Shown here: piece by piece, positions 1 to 9,183 of the stretch
How the letters are laid out: every line of letters begins with the position of its first letter
How positions within the stretch are numbered: position 1 is the stretch's first letter
Source of the DNA: Roseitranquillus sediminis
Lineage (GTDB): Bacteria > Pseudomonadota > Alphaproteobacteria > Rhodobacterales > Rhodobacteraceae
Assembly (NCBI RefSeq): GCF_016918935.1
Contig: NZ_JAFFOB010000007.1
Coordinates: forward strand, 248,001 to 312,000
Direction of reading: 5' to 3'
Length of the DNA stretch: 64,000 nt
The notes under the pieces: model-generated
The model's input: only the letters and a program-made list of their open reading frames with translations
Told to the model about the DNA's origin: nothing
The model's database searches: none
Position numbers and translations under genes: made by a program

Positions 1-780
1 GGGGCCTGCCGACAAGGCGACCTCGGTCAGCCCGTCAGGGTGATGCCGCACCACGCGCCCGACCAGCATCGCGCCCGCCTCACGGACACCCAGAGTCGGC
101 ACCGCCTCCGGGTCCGACAGCACCGCAGCAGCTGGCCCCGCGCGCACCACACGCCCTCGGTCAAGCGCCACGACCGTCGTGGCCAGCCGCGCCACCTCGG
201 CGACGGAGTGGCTGACGTAGAGGATGGGCACCTCCGTCTGGTCCCGAATCCGCTCGAGATACGGCAGGATCTCCGCCTTCCGCGCCTCGTCGAGCGCCGC
301 CAGCGGCTCGTCCATCAGCAGGAGCTGCGGCCGCGAAAGCAATGCACGACCCAGCGCCACCCGCTGTTTCTCGCCGCCCGACAAGGCGCCCGGCCGCCGC
401 GCCAGCAGGTGCTCGAGTCCGAGGAGTCGGACGACCCGCTCGAAGCTCGCGCCGTCTGCGGCGCCCCGCGCGAACCACCGGCCGTAGAGCAGGTTGCGCC
501 GCACGGTGAGATGCGGAAAGAGCCGCCCCTCCTGAAACACGTAGCCCACGCGCCGCAGATGCGGCGGCAACCACACACCGGCGGCCGTGTCGAAGAGCAC
601 GGTCCCGTTTATCGACGCCCGGCCACTCTGCGGCCGCAGCAGCCCCGCGAGCGCGTTCGCGACCGTCGTCTTGCCGGAACCCGAGCGCCCGAAAAGCACC
701 GTGACGCCCGCCGGCGCCTCGAAGGCGACGTCGAGCGCGAAGTCCTTGAACCGGTGGCTGAGGGCGACGTCCAGCGTCAC
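1..780 (-). CDS. modC: Molybdate ABC transporter ATP-binding protein ModC (3' part cut by window edge)
   Basis: This is the ATPase of the molybdate importer; 260 codons are visible and the C-terminus lies beyond base 1. Visible motifs are Walker A (GRSGSGKTT, about residue 32), the ABC signature LSGGEKQR, Walker B (LLLMDEP) and the switch histidine in YVSHS. The frame starts with GTG at 778-780, which overlaps the modB stop as GTGA, so the two are translationally coupled. The start of the C-terminal molybdate-binding (TOBE/MOP) region is present. Specificity for molybdate rests on the modA-modB neighbours, since isolated ATPases of this type cannot be told apart by eye. Confidence 0.9.
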   Translation of the reverse strand, partial: MTLDVALSHRFKDFALDVAFEAPAGVTVLFGRSGSGKTTVANALAGLLRPQSGRASINGTVLFDTAAGVWLPPHLRRVGYVFQEGRLFPHLTVRRNLLYGRWFARGAADGASFERVVRLLGLEHLLARRPGALSGGEKQRVALGRALLSRPQLLLMDEPLAALDEARKAEILPYLERIRDQTEVPILYVSHSVAEVARLATTVVALDRGRVVRAGPAAAVLSDPEAVPTLGVREAGAMLVGRVVRHHPDGLTEVALSAGP

Positions 781-1475
781 GTTCCGCGCACCCGCCGCGC
801 CACGCGCGTCGCCACGAACTCCGACGCCAGCAGCGCCACCATCGCGATGATGATCGAAACGAGGACGAGGCGCATCGCCGCCGCCTCGCCGCCAGGCACC
901 TGCAGGAAGGCATAGACGGCGGAGGCGAGCGTCTGGGTCTGACCGGGAATGTTCGAGACGAAGGTGATCGTCGCGCCGAACTCGCCCATCGCCTTGGCGA
1001 ACGCCAGAATGGCGCCCGCAACGACGCCAGGCAGGATCAGCGGCAGCGTGACCGTCAGAAAGACCCATGCGCGGGAGGCACCGAGCGTGGCGCCCGCCTC
1101 CTCCAGCCGAGGGTCCACCGCCTCGATCGAGAGGCGGATCGCGCGAACCATCAGCGGAAACGCCATCACGCCCGCCGCCAGCGCGGCGCCGGTCCAGCGA
1201 AAGGCGAGTACGATGCCCAGATGCTCGTCCAGCATGCTGCCCACCGGCCCTTGCCGCCCGAACGTCAGCAGGAGCAGGTAGCCTGTCACCACCGGCGGCA
1301 GGATCAGCGGCAGGTGGACCAGCCCGTTGAGCAGCTGCCGCCCGGGAAACCGCCACCGGGCCAGCGCGTGGGCGACGAAGATGCCCAGCGGCAGGCTGAC
1401 CAGCGTCGCCCAGAACGAGACGCGCATCGACAGCGCGACCGCCGCCCACTCCTGCGGACCGAGCCAGCCGCTCAT
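777..1475 (-). CDS. modB: Molybdate ABC transporter permease ModB
   Basis: Inner-membrane permease of 232 residues for molybdate uptake. It shows about five or six hydrophobic segments and a typical EAA loop (EEAGATLGASRAWVF, then LPLILPGVVAGAILAFAKAMGEFGA) that contacts the ATPase. The chosen ATG at 1473-1475 (MSGWLGPQEW) lies only four bases after the modA stop, while the frame also extends upstream into modA. The stop overlaps the modC GTG start. Length and the GEFGA signature fit the ModB family. The order modA-modB-modC implies one operon. Confidence 0.92.
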   Translation of the reverse strand: MSGWLGPQEWAAVALSMRVSFWATLVSLPLGIFVAHALARWRFPGRQLLNGLVHLPLILPPVVTGYLLLLTFGRQGPVGSMLDEHLGIVLAFRWTGAALAAGVMAFPLMVRAIRLSIEAVDPRLEEAGATLGASRAWVFLTVTLPLILPGVVAGAILAFAKAMGEFGATITFVSNIPGQTQTLASAVYAFLQVPGGEAAAMRLVLVSIIIAMVALLASEFVATRVARRVRGT

Positions 1476-1479
1476 GACC

Positions 1480-2250
1480 TCATTCGCCGATCGCCATGAA
1501 GCCCTGCCGCTCGAAGGCGGCACGGGCGGCGTCCGAGCTCAGAAAATCGAGGAAGGACACGGCCGCGGCAGCTTCGCTTCCGCTCGTGACGGCGGCGGGA
1601 TAGACGATTGGCGGATGCGCCTCGGGCGGGAACGTCGCAACCACTGCCACGCCGTCGGCGGCGGCGGCGTCGGTGGCGTAGACGATACCGTAGGGGGCCT
1701 CGCCCAGCGACACGAGCGCCAGCGCCGCGCGCACGTTGTCGGTCTGCGCGACTCGCGGCGCAACACTCTCCCAAACCCCGAGCGTTACCAAGGCCGCCTT
1801 GCCATAAATCCCGGCCGGTACGCTGTCGACCATCGCCATCGCGAGGCGGCGGTCGCCCAGCAGCCCCGCAAGGTCTAGGTCGGGTCCGAGATCTACGGCG
1901 CCGTCCGTCGCATCATGCGCAATCAGGACCAGCCTATTGCCCAGCAGGTCGCGCCGCGTCTCTTCCCGAATGTGCCCCCCGGCCTCGAGCGCGTCCATCC
2001 AGTCGGTGCTGGCCGAGATGAAGATGTCCGCAGGAGCGCCATGCGCGATCTGATTGGCCAGCGTCGAACTGCCGGCGTAGGAGATGGTGGTGGCGTGGCC
2101 CGTCGCATCGCTCCAGCTCGCCGCGATCTCGTCGAGGGCGTTCTTCAGCGACGCGGCTGCGAAGACCACGACTTCGGCCGCGGCAAGCGGCGCCGCCAGC
2201 AACGCGGCGACGGCGAATGCGACAGCGCCGAGGCGGGGTGACTGGACCAA
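1480..2250 (-). CDS. modA: Molybdate-binding periplasmic protein ModA
   Basis: Substrate-binding protein of 256 residues that delivers molybdate (or tungstate) to ModBC. Residues 1-25 form a Sec signal peptide ending APLAAAE. The mature start VVVFAAASLKNAL and the later motifs YAGSSTLANQIAHGAPADIF and VPAGIYGKAAL are typical ModA ligand-binding segments. The start is TTG at 2248-2250: no ATG or GTG lies in frame near the signal peptide, and a GGAG ribosome site sits six bases upstream. It is the first gene of modABC. No obvious ModE site or Moco riboswitch was recognised in the roughly 90 bases upstream. Confidence 0.92.
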   Translation of the reverse strand: MVQSPRLGAVAFAVAALLAAPLAAAEVVVFAAASLKNALDEIAASWSDATGHATTISYAGSSTLANQIAHGAPADIFISASTDWMDALEAGGHIREETRRDLLGNRLVLIAHDATDGAVDLGPDLDLAGLLGDRRLAMAMVDSVPAGIYGKAALVTLGVWESVAPRVAQTDNVRAALALVSLGEAPYGIVYATDAAAADGVAVVATFPPEAHPPIVYPAAVTSGSEAAAAVSFLDFLSSDAARAAFERQGFMAIGE

Positions 2251-2343
2251 CGGAGGCTCCGAGCAATGGCGGCGGGACTATCGCAAGCTGTCGGCCCCAC
2301 GGCAACCGCCGATCCCAGACTACCAGAAAGCAGGCGGACACGA

Positions 2344-2938
2344 TCACTTACCGCCTGTCGCAGGGGCGGCGGGCGCGAGATAGCCCATGTCGATGCTGAC
2401 CGCCTCAAGGTGGCGCGGCATGGCGCGATGAGCCGCCCGTGCATCGCCCGCCGCGATCGCCTCCATCACATTGGCGTGCTGCCCGCTGTGCACCCGCGCA
2501 ATGTCCTCGACGCCGACGCGCCGGTACGTACGGTCCCAATCCCGCTGCCAGACGGCGCGGCAACACGCGCCGGAGAAATGCCGCAGGAGCGCGGCGAGGA
2601 GCGGGTTCCGCGCGGCGTAGGCAATCGCCTAGCGAAAGGCCTCGTCCGCTCGCTAGCAGGAGGCGCGGTCCCACTCCGAGCTACCTCCTTCGACAAGCCG
2701 GCGCAGGACGTCGAGGCCGTTGTCGGTCCGGCGCAGAGCCGCGGCGGCCGCGAGCTGAGGCTTGAGCAGGCGTCGCGCATCCATCAGGTCGGGGGGCGTC
2801 CAGGCTTCGAACAGCAGCGCATCCCGGACCGGCCGGCCGAGCGGCAGCGAGAGTCCCTAACCGACGTGACGCCAGCGTTCCCCTTCGGCTTCAAGGTGCG
2901 CCAGAGCCGCTGGCACCGCATCCTTGTCGAGTCGCACC
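2344..2938 (-). pseudogene. Degenerate GntR-family (FadR/FCD) transcriptional regulator
   Basis: One continuous minus-strand frame from about 2938 to the TGA at 2344-2346 reads as the end of a GntR winged helix (AALAHLEAEGERW) followed by an FCD ligand domain: DLMDARRLLKPQLAAAAAL, then AARNPLLAALLRHF, then HANVMEAIAAGDARAAHRAM. The frame is broken by three TAG codons at 2857-2859, 2653-2655 and 2629-2631, with no frameshift between them. The recognition helix is missing, since only about 80 bases separate the remnant from the neighbouring gene. It is a dead regulator decaying by point mutation plus 5' loss. It may once have controlled the adjacent TSUP permease gene; that link is inference. 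Confidence 0.75.
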
Positions 2939-3017
2939 GGCCGCTATCTCCGTGGATCAATTTGCGGACCAGTCCGGGCCGGGGCAATAAGGCCGAGCCG
3001 CCTTGTCGGAGATGTAG

Positions 3018-3767
3018 ATGCTCTCTCTAGCCGTATTGACGATTGCGGGGCTCCTCGCGGGCGGCCTGAATGCCGTCGCCGGCGGCGGCACTTTCCTCAG
3101 TTTTCCCGCCCTCGTCTGGCTGGGCGTGCCGCCGATCATGGCCAATGCCACCGCGACGCTCACGGCAATGCCCGGCTACATCGGCAGCGCGTGGGCGTAT
3201 CGCCACGACGTCGCCGCCGAAGGCCCCCTTCGCCTGCGCGCCATCATCCTCGTGGCCATCGTCGGAGGGCTGGCCGGCGCGGCGCTTCTGCTGGTGACGC
3301 CGGGAGAGGCCTTCGTCGGCATCGTCCCCTGGCTGCTCCTCGCGGCCACATGCCTCTTCGCGGCTGGGCCGCGGCTGCTCGCCGCCGTCCGCGCTCGTGG
3401 CCGCGGTGCCGCCGGGCCGATTTTGTCGGCGGCGGCGGTCCTCGCGGTGTCGGTCTACGGCGGCTACTTCAACGGTGGACTCGGCATCATGCTGCTCGCC
3501 GTCCTGGGCCTTATCGGCTTTACCAACCTGCACGGGATGAACGGCCTCAAAAACCTGCTTTCGGCCGTCCTCTCCATCGTCTCGGTCGCAACCTACGCGA
3601 CCGCCGGCCTCATCGCCTGGGATTCCGCCCTGGTTCTTGCTGTCGCGACCACAATCGGCGGCTACGTCGGCGCCTGGCAGGCGCGGCGGATCAGGCGGAC
3701 GGATCTGCTTCGCGCCGGCATTGTCGTCGTCGGCGCACTGATGACGATCATCTTTTTCGTGGCGTAG
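3018..3767 (+). CDS. TSUP-family (TauE/SafE) membrane permease
   Basis: Integral membrane protein of 249 residues with about eight hydrophobic segments in two repeated halves. Each half carries the family motif near its start: GGLNAVAGGGTFLSFPALVWLG, then YGGYFNGGLGIMLLAVL followed by NLHGMNGLKNLL. TSUP proteins export or import sulfite, sulfoacetate and related organosulfur or carboxylate anions, and the substrate cannot be read from sequence. The start ATG at 3018 follows GGAGATGTAG. Its likely former regulator lies directly upstream as a pseudogene on the other strand. Confidence 0.85.
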   Translation: MLSLAVLTIAGLLAGGLNAVAGGGTFLSFPALVWLGVPPIMANATATLTAMPGYIGSAWAYRHDVAAEGPLRLRAIILVAIVGGLAGAALLLVTPGEAFVGIVPWLLLAATCLFAAGPRLLAAVRARGRGAAGPILSAAAVLAVSVYGGYFNGGLGIMLLAVLGLIGFTNLHGMNGLKNLLSAVLSIVSVATYATAGLIAWDSALVLAVATTIGGYVGAWQARRIRRTDLLRAGIVVVGALMTIIFFVA

Positions 3768-4994
3768 ACAATACGGTCGCTTCCCGCTGCAGCCGCGCGT
3801 TCTCATCGCCCTGATGAACCCATGACGGGTGGATTACTCGACGGGCCACCCTGCGCATCTTCTCCCGAACCGGAGGCGGAGACGGAAGAGGCGAAACCAC
3901 CGTTGAGACGCCTGCTGGTCCTCAAATGAGAAGGTGAATGGTGACGCGCAGTCAGCGCCACCTGCTCGTACGACGCGCTGCAGACGTTCGGGCCGGGAGG
4001 CTACGCGCCTACCTAGAGGCACTCGGCACGCCGGAACTACCCTCTCGGAACGATCCGGCGGGGAAGCGCGCGAAGGTCTTCGCAGAGTCCAAATCGACCT
4101 GAGGCCGCATCGACTTGAGATCCGTCTTCTGCTTGTCGGCGCGCCCTCGCGCTGGCGGTCTGGCCTGGTCGAGGCGAATTTTGGGCGTCGCATCACGGTG
4201 AACCAGCTAAGCCTGTGCTACGACTGTTTCCCCAGACAGAACTTCCATTTGTCCCTTCGTCACCGAGGCAAAATTCCTCGATGCCGCAACATCAAAAAGC
4301 GGAGCCTGTACTGCGAGGATGGCCTGTCGCGCTTCATTGATGGTCAATACGCGTGAGGCAATCGTAAAGCGTTCATGCTCGGGCTTATTCGAAATGGCTA
4401 TTCAATTTATAGCAGGCTAAAATCTTTATTGGGAATTCCATCACCAAGTCTGAGCCCGAGCACATGGTGGAGCAACTTTCCGTTCCCGTGGGCGCGGGAG
4501 ATTTTAATCTGGCGCGGTCAAGGGAGACAGAGGTCCTTACCTACGCTAAACATCTACCGCCGGTCGACGAGTCCGGTTCGATCTCGATCTGGCGCCTTTC
4601 ATCAACGCAGGACGGAAGTATCAAACACTTTTTTTGGCCTCGGGTGAAGTGGAAATGCACCCCGCGGCCGGACGCGTCAGCCGTTGACCGCGGGCGCGGG
4701 CTGTTTTGGAGCAACGGCATAAGGAAGATCTTCGGGCACCTGTCGCAGCGTGTCGTAAGCCTGCGGAAGCCTTGCAACTGCCAAAGGTCATTAATGTAAG
4801 AGTGGGTCAAGAGCGGCGATCGTTGGAGTGGAGGTCGAACCGGTCGTCCGGACTCAGAGCTCCCGGCTCATAATGCAGGGGCACTTGCGCCGAGGCGCCT
4901 GCGCTGGTCGTGGTGCAGTTTGTGGAGGACTTTCCGGGTGAGACCGGTTCGAAACCTTGGGAATCAACGAGACCCAAGTTTTCGAGATTGACGA
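3768..4994. other. Lower-GC intergenic gap, no convincing gene
   Basis: About 1.2 kb without a gene I can identify. Base composition drops visibly between about 4200 and 4800 (AT-rich runs around 4390-4440), unlike the GC-rich neighbours. A 54-codon frame at 3938-4102 has an AAGGTGA-like ribosome site but is not recognised. A 111-codon frame from 4464 to 4799 also lacks family features. The gap ends at the 3' end of a tRNA-Leu gene, a common integration point for islands. I saw no integrase and no copy of the tRNA 3' end that would prove one. Confidence 0.4.
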
Positions 4995-5081
4995 TGGTGC
5001 CCAGGAGAGGACTCGAACCTCCACGTCCATACGGACACCAGCACCTGAAGCTGGCGCGTCTACCAATTCCGCCACCTGGGC
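4995..5081 (-). tRNA. tRNA-Leu (CAG anticodon)
   Basis: On the minus strand the acceptor stem GCCCAGG (5075-5081) pairs with CCTGGGC (4999-5005). The 3' CCA is encoded at 4995-4997. The anticodon stem CCAGC/GCTGG encloses the loop TTCAGGT, giving anticodon CAG. A long class II variable arm (GTCCGTATGGAC) and the T-loop TTCGAGT confirm a leucine tRNA. Length is 87 bases with CCA. Confidence 0.97.
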
Positions 5082-5197
5082 AGGTGTCGTGGCCGCGGCT
5101 GATACGCGGCGTCGTTGCCCCTGTCAACGGCCTTCTGGGGCGCTTGTCCGCCAGAGGCGAGGCGGCTAGGTAGACCAGAGCGTCGGCGGAGGCAATC

Positions 5198-6178
5198 ATG
5201 GCGAAACTGGTGACGATCTACGGCGGATCAGGCTTCGTCGGACGCTACATCGCAAAGCGGATGGCCGAGCTTGGCTGGCGCGTCCGCGTTGCCTGCCGCC
5301 GTCCGAACGAGGCGCTCTTCGTTCGGACCTACGGCGTCGTGGGCCAGGTCGAGCCGGTTTTCTGCAATGTCCGCGACGACGCCAGCGTGCGCGACGTGAT
5401 GCACGGCGCCGACAGCGTCGTGAACTGCGTGGGCACCTTCGACGCGACGGGCAAGAACAACTTCACGGCCGTACAGCACCAGGGTGCGGCACGGATCGCC
5501 CGCATCGCGGGCGCGCTCGGGGTAACGCACCTCGTGCAGATCTCAGCGATCGGCGCGGATGAAGAGAGCGACAGCGAGTATGCGCGGACTAAGGCGGCGG
5601 GCGAACGGGCGGTGCAGGAGCATTTTCGGCACGTGGTGATCCTGCGCCCGTCGGTGATCTTCGGACCAGAAGACGGCTTCTTCAACCGCTTCGCCGACAT
5701 GGCGCGCTTTGGTCCCGTCCTGCCGCTCGTGGGGGCGGAGACGCGGTTCCAGCCGGTCTACGTCGACGACGTGGCGCAGGCGGCCGTGAAAGGGGCGACC
5801 GGCGAGGCGGCGCCCGGCACCTACGAGCTGGGTGGGCCCGACGTGAACACCTTCCGCGAGCTGATGAAGCAGATGTTGGGCGCGATCCGGCGGCGCCGGC
5901 TGATCGCCTCGATGCCGTTCTGGATGGCCGGGCTCATGGGGCGGGCCTTCGGGCTCCTGAACCGGATCACGCTGGGCCTAGCGCCGCAACCCATCACGCT
6001 CGACCAAGTGCGCAGTCTCAGGCGCGACAATGTCGTCGCCGAGGGAGCCAAGGGCTTGGAGGACCTTGGGATCGTGCCGACTTCGATCGAGGCGGTAATA
6101 CCCTCTTACCTCTGGCGCTTCCGGCCGTCGGGCCAGTTCTATGACGTCAAAGCGTCGGCCAGCAACCTGCGCCACTAG
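5198..6178 (+). CDS. NDUFA9-like NAD(P)-binding oxidoreductase (atypical SDR)
   Basis: Protein of 326 residues with an N-terminal Rossmann fold (TIYGGSGFVGRYIAKRMAEL). It continues as an atypical short-chain dehydrogenase: NCVGTFDATGKNNF, the motif YARTKAAGE, and LRPSVIFGPEDGFFNRFADMARFGP. The last pattern is characteristic of the bacterial relatives of complex I subunit NDUFA9. These proteins bind NAD(P)H and are often linked to quinone biology, but an enzymatic reaction is not established. A GGAGG site precedes the ATG. It converges with uppP, the two stop codons sharing the palindrome CTAG at 6175-6178. Confidence 0.85.
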   Translation: MAKLVTIYGGSGFVGRYIAKRMAELGWRVRVACRRPNEALFVRTYGVVGQVEPVFCNVRDDASVRDVMHGADSVVNCVGTFDATGKNNFTAVQHQGAARIARIAGALGVTHLVQISAIGADEESDSEYARTKAAGERAVQEHFRHVVILRPSVIFGPEDGFFNRFADMARFGPVLPLVGAETRFQPVYVDDVAQAAVKGATGEAAPGTYELGGPDVNTFRELMKQMLGAIRRRRLIASMPFWMAGLMGRAFGLLNRITLGLAPQPITLDQVRSLRRDNVVAEGAKGLEDLGIVPTSIEAVIPSYLWRFRPSGQFYDVKASASNLRH

Positions 6179-6978
6179 GCGTAGGCGATGCCGAGCAGGA
6201 CGAGGCCCAGCGCGATCCGGTAGACCACGTAGGGCGTGAAGCTGACGCTGCGCAGCAGGCGGAACATCGCGGCGAGCGCGAGTAGCGCGGCGGCGAAGGC
6301 GAAGGCGGCGGCAATGGCCGCATCCCGCGCAAGCGCGAGGTCCGCACTGGCGGCGACCTCTGCACCCAGCAGGACGCCGGATGCGAGGATAGTCGGGACC
6401 GACATCAGCATGGCGACCTTGGCGGCACCGTGCCGATCATAGCCGAGGTAGCGCGCGCCGGTTATCACGATGCCCGAGCGCGAGGTGCCGGGGATCAGCG
6501 CGATCGCCTGCCAGAGGCCGAGCGAGACCGCATCGCGCAGCGTCCACCGCTCCGCCGTGCGGGCGGTCGGGCCGGTGCGGTCCGCCCACCAGAGCACGAT
6601 CCCGAAGATCAGCATGGTCCAGCCGATTACGGCTGTGGAGCGCAGCGCCTCGTCGATGTCGGCGAGCTTCAGGAGGCCGCCGAGCAGCACGACCGGGATC
6701 GTCGCGACCAACAGGCAGAGGGCAAGGAAGGCCCCGCGCGTGTCGATCCGGCCGGTCAGCAGCCTGAGCGACCCGGTCGCGGCCTCGGCGAGGTCGCGCC
6801 AGAAGTAGAGAACGACCGCGCCGAGCGTGCCCACATGCACCGCCACGTCGATCGCCTGGCCCTGATCGGCAAGGCCAGTGAGGTTCGGTAGCAGGATGAG
6901 GTGGCCGGACGACGATACCGGCAGGAACTCGGTTATCCCCTGGATGACCGCGACGAGCAGAAGGTGAAATACTGGCAT
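6175..6978 (-). CDS. uppP: Undecaprenyl-diphosphatase UppP/BacA
   Basis: Integral membrane phosphatase of 267 residues that dephosphorylates undecaprenyl diphosphate to recycle the lipid carrier for peptidoglycan and O-antigen. Both family signatures are present: the glutamate/serine motif GITEFLPVSSSGHLIL near residue 14 and the catalytic PGTSRSGIVITGARYLGY near residue 165. About eight membrane segments are predicted by eye, and the length matches the family. It may also confer bacitracin tolerance. Its stop overlaps that of the convergent NDUFA9-like gene. The roughly 200 bases upstream separate it divergently from gltD. Confidence 0.95.
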   Translation of the reverse strand: MPVFHLLLVAVIQGITEFLPVSSSGHLILLPNLTGLADQGQAIDVAVHVGTLGAVVLYFWRDLAEAATGSLRLLTGRIDTRGAFLALCLLVATIPVVLLGGLLKLADIDEALRSTAVIGWTMLIFGIVLWWADRTGPTARTAERWTLRDAVSLGLWQAIALIPGTSRSGIVITGARYLGYDRHGAAKVAMLMSVPTILASGVLLGAEVAASADLALARDAAIAAAFAFAAALLALAAMFRLLRSVSFTPYVVYRIALGLVLLGIAYA

Positions 6979-7187
6979 TAGGAAACAGCCGTCACGGGAT
7001 GATTCGCAGCGACTTCTACCTGACGAGCGTGACGAAATGTAGCGTCATAATGGTTGACCTAAAATTCCCCTGGCGGAACGGCGGGCGACCTATGGGATCA
7101 AAGATTAACCGAAGGTAGGTCAGTATTTATGCCTTTTATTCCGCCGCAGCCCTCTGTAGAGGGTGCGGGCGTAGTGGAGGATGGCTT

Positions 7188-8621
7188 ATGGCCAAGCAGC
7201 AGATGCTGTCTTTCGTCACCGTTCCGCGGGACATGCCCGAGAAGCGGGCGCCCGAGGTGCGGCGCGAGGATTTCGATGAGATCTATGCCGAGTTCGCCGA
7301 CCGCAAGGCGGCCGAGCAGGCCAGTCGGTGCAGCCAGTGCGGCGTGCCCTACTGCCAGACACACTGCCCGCTGCACAACAACATCCCCGACTGGCTGCGC
7401 CTGACGGCCGAGGGGCGGCTGCAGGAGGCCTACGAGGTCGCGCAGCTGACCAACACGTTCCCCGAGATCTGCGGGCGGATCTGTCCGCAGGACCGGCTCT
7501 GCGAGGGCAACTGCGTCATCGAGCAGTCGGGGCACGGCACCGTCACGATCGGCACGATCGAGAAATACATCACCGACACCGCTTGGGAGCGCGGCTGGAT
7601 CAAGCCGTCGAAGCCCGAGCGCGAGCTGGGTCGGAGCGTCGGGATCATCGGCGCGGGGCCCGGCGGCCTGGCAGCGGCCGACATGCTGCGCCGGGCAGGC
7701 GCCAACGTGACCGTCTACGACCGCTACGACCGCGCCGGCGGGCTGATGACCTACGGCATTCCCGGTTTCAAGCTGGAGAAGCACGTCGTCATGCGGCGGG
7801 TTGAGCAGCTGGAAGAGGCGGGCGTCGAGTTCCGCATGAACTGCAACGTGGGCGAGGACATCGGCTTCGAGGAGATCCGCGAGGCGCACGACGCGGTGCT
7901 GATCGCGACCGGCGTCTACAAGTCGCGCGACCTGCAGGCGCCGGGCGTCGGCGCGGGCGGCATCGTGCGCGCCATCGACTACCTCACCGCGTCGAACCGC
8001 CACGGCTTTGGCGACGACGTGCCCGAGTTCGCGAGCGGCGAACTTAATGCCGAGGGCAAGAAGGTTGTCGTCATCGGCGGCGGCGACACCGCGATGGACT
8101 GCGTCCGCACCGCGATCCGGCAGGGCGCGACCAGCGTGAAGTGCCTCTATCGCCGCGACAGGACGAACATGCCCGGCAGCCAGCGCGAGGTCGCCAACGC
8201 CGAGGAGGAGGGCGTGGAGTTCGTCTGGCTATCGGCGCCTAAGGGCTTCGCCGGCGACGTGGTGGAGGGGGTGATGGTGCAGCGGATGCGGCTCGGCGCG
8301 CCCGACGCGACGGGGCGACAGATGCCGGAGATCCTGGAGGGGTCGGACTACGTCGAGGAAGCGGACCTCGTCATCAAGGCGTTGGGCTTCGAGGCGGAGG
8401 AGCTGCCGACGCTCTGGGGCTGTCCCGAGCTGGAGGTGACGCGCTGGGGCACGGTCAAGGCCGACTTCCGCAGCCACCAGACCAGCCTGCCCGACGTCTG
8501 GGCCGTGGGCGATATCGTGCGGGGGGCGAGCCTTGTCGTCTGGGCGATCCGCGACGGGCGCGACGCCGCCGCCTCAATCCTCGACCAGTTCGCCGAAGCG
8601 CCGGCGATGGCCGCGGAATGA
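7188..8621 (+). CDS. gltD: Glutamate synthase (NADPH) small subunit GltD
   Basis: Flavoprotein of 477 residues that oxidises NADPH and passes electrons through FeS clusters to GltB. The N-terminal cysteine clusters are CSQCGVPYCQTHCPLHNNIP and CGRICPQDRLCEGNC. The FAD-binding motif is GIIGAGPGGLAAADMLRRAG (about residue 147) and the NADPH-binding motif is VVVIGGGDTAMDC (about residue 290). A GGAGG box lies upstream of the ATG. The gene precedes gltB but is separated from it by two small GFA-family genes in the same direction, so an operon of four is likely. Confidence 0.96.
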   Translation: MAKQQMLSFVTVPRDMPEKRAPEVRREDFDEIYAEFADRKAAEQASRCSQCGVPYCQTHCPLHNNIPDWLRLTAEGRLQEAYEVAQLTNTFPEICGRICPQDRLCEGNCVIEQSGHGTVTIGTIEKYITDTAWERGWIKPSKPERELGRSVGIIGAGPGGLAAADMLRRAGANVTVYDRYDRAGGLMTYGIPGFKLEKHVVMRRVEQLEEAGVEFRMNCNVGEDIGFEEIREAHDAVLIATGVYKSRDLQAPGVGAGGIVRAIDYLTASNRHGFGDDVPEFASGELNAEGKKVVVIGGGDTAMDCVRTAIRQGATSVKCLYRRDRTNMPGSQREVANAEEEGVEFVWLSAPKGFAGDVVEGVMVQRMRLGAPDATGRQMPEILEGSDYVEEADLVIKALGFEAEELPTLWGCPELEVTRWGTVKADFRSHQTSLPDVWAVGDIVRGASLVVWAIRDGRDAAASILDQFAEAPAMAAE

Positions 8622-8733
8622 GCGGTCACACCCCGTACACATCGCGTGCATACGTTGTATGCACAGCACCGGAGCGCGCCGCGAGCGGGCGGTCAGCAAC
8701 CCTGCCCTATCCGTTGGACCGGAGAGGCACGCA

Positions 8734-9183
8734 ATGGCTTCGATGACGGGGGAGAAGTGGGGCGGATGCCTCTGCGGCGCAGTCCGGTTCCGGGCCGCGC
8801 AGGTAAAGACGGAGTTCGGCGGCTGTCACTGCAAGATGTGCCAGCGCTGGACGGGCGGTCCGCTGCTGGCGGCCTCCGTCCCGGCCGACGCGATCGAGTG
8901 GAGCGGTGCCGAGGCGGTCGGCATCTATCAATCCTCGGACTGGGCGGAGCGGGCGTTCTGCACCCGCTGCGGCTCGGGCCTCTGGTACAGGGTCACGACG
9001 CGGCCGGACACCGACTACGAGGTGTTGCTCGGTCTCTTCGACGATCCGGGCGGGATGCGGATGACGAGCGAGATCTTCATCGACGCCAAGCCCGGCGCCT
9101 ATGCCTTCACCGGCGAGCACCGGCGCGAGACGGGCGCCGAAGTCCAGGCGCGCTACGATCTGAAGAGGGCGGAGTCGACGTGA
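8734..9183 (+). CDS. GFA/DUF636 (Mss4-like) zinc-binding protein, copy 1
   Basis: Protein of 149 residues of the glutathione-dependent formaldehyde-activating (GFA) fold. The zinc ligands are visible: GGCLCGAVRF, GGCHCKMCQRW and FCTRCGSGLWY. Most GFA-fold proteins have no proven formaldehyde activity, so the reaction is unknown. The ATG at 8734 is chosen for the GGAGAGG site just upstream; the frame continues open further 5' but without protein-like sequence. It lies between gltD and gltB and its stop overlaps the start of a second family member as GTGA. Confidence 0.88.
   Translation: MASMTGEKWGGCLCGAVRFRAAQVKTEFGGCHCKMCQRWTGGPLLAASVPADAIEWSGAEAVGIYQSSDWAERAFCTRCGSGLWYRVTTRPDTDYEVLLGLFDDPGGMRMTSEIFIDAKPGAYAFTGEHRRETGAEVQARYDLKRAEST

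Noticed and set aside
2251-2343. Moco riboswitch or ModE operator upstream of modA
   Set aside because: The stretch is only about 90 bases and shows no recognisable riboswitch core or clear ModE-type palindrome.
4464-4799. 111-codon frame in the lower-GC gap
   Set aside because: No good ribosome site, no recognisable motif and unusual composition. It may be chance, so it is mentioned only in the gap entry.
4800-4994. Direct repeat of the tRNA-Leu 3' end as an attachment site
   Set aside because: Short look-alikes such as GGTTCGAA near 4946 match only the common T-loop sequence; no repeat long enough to be an att site was seen.
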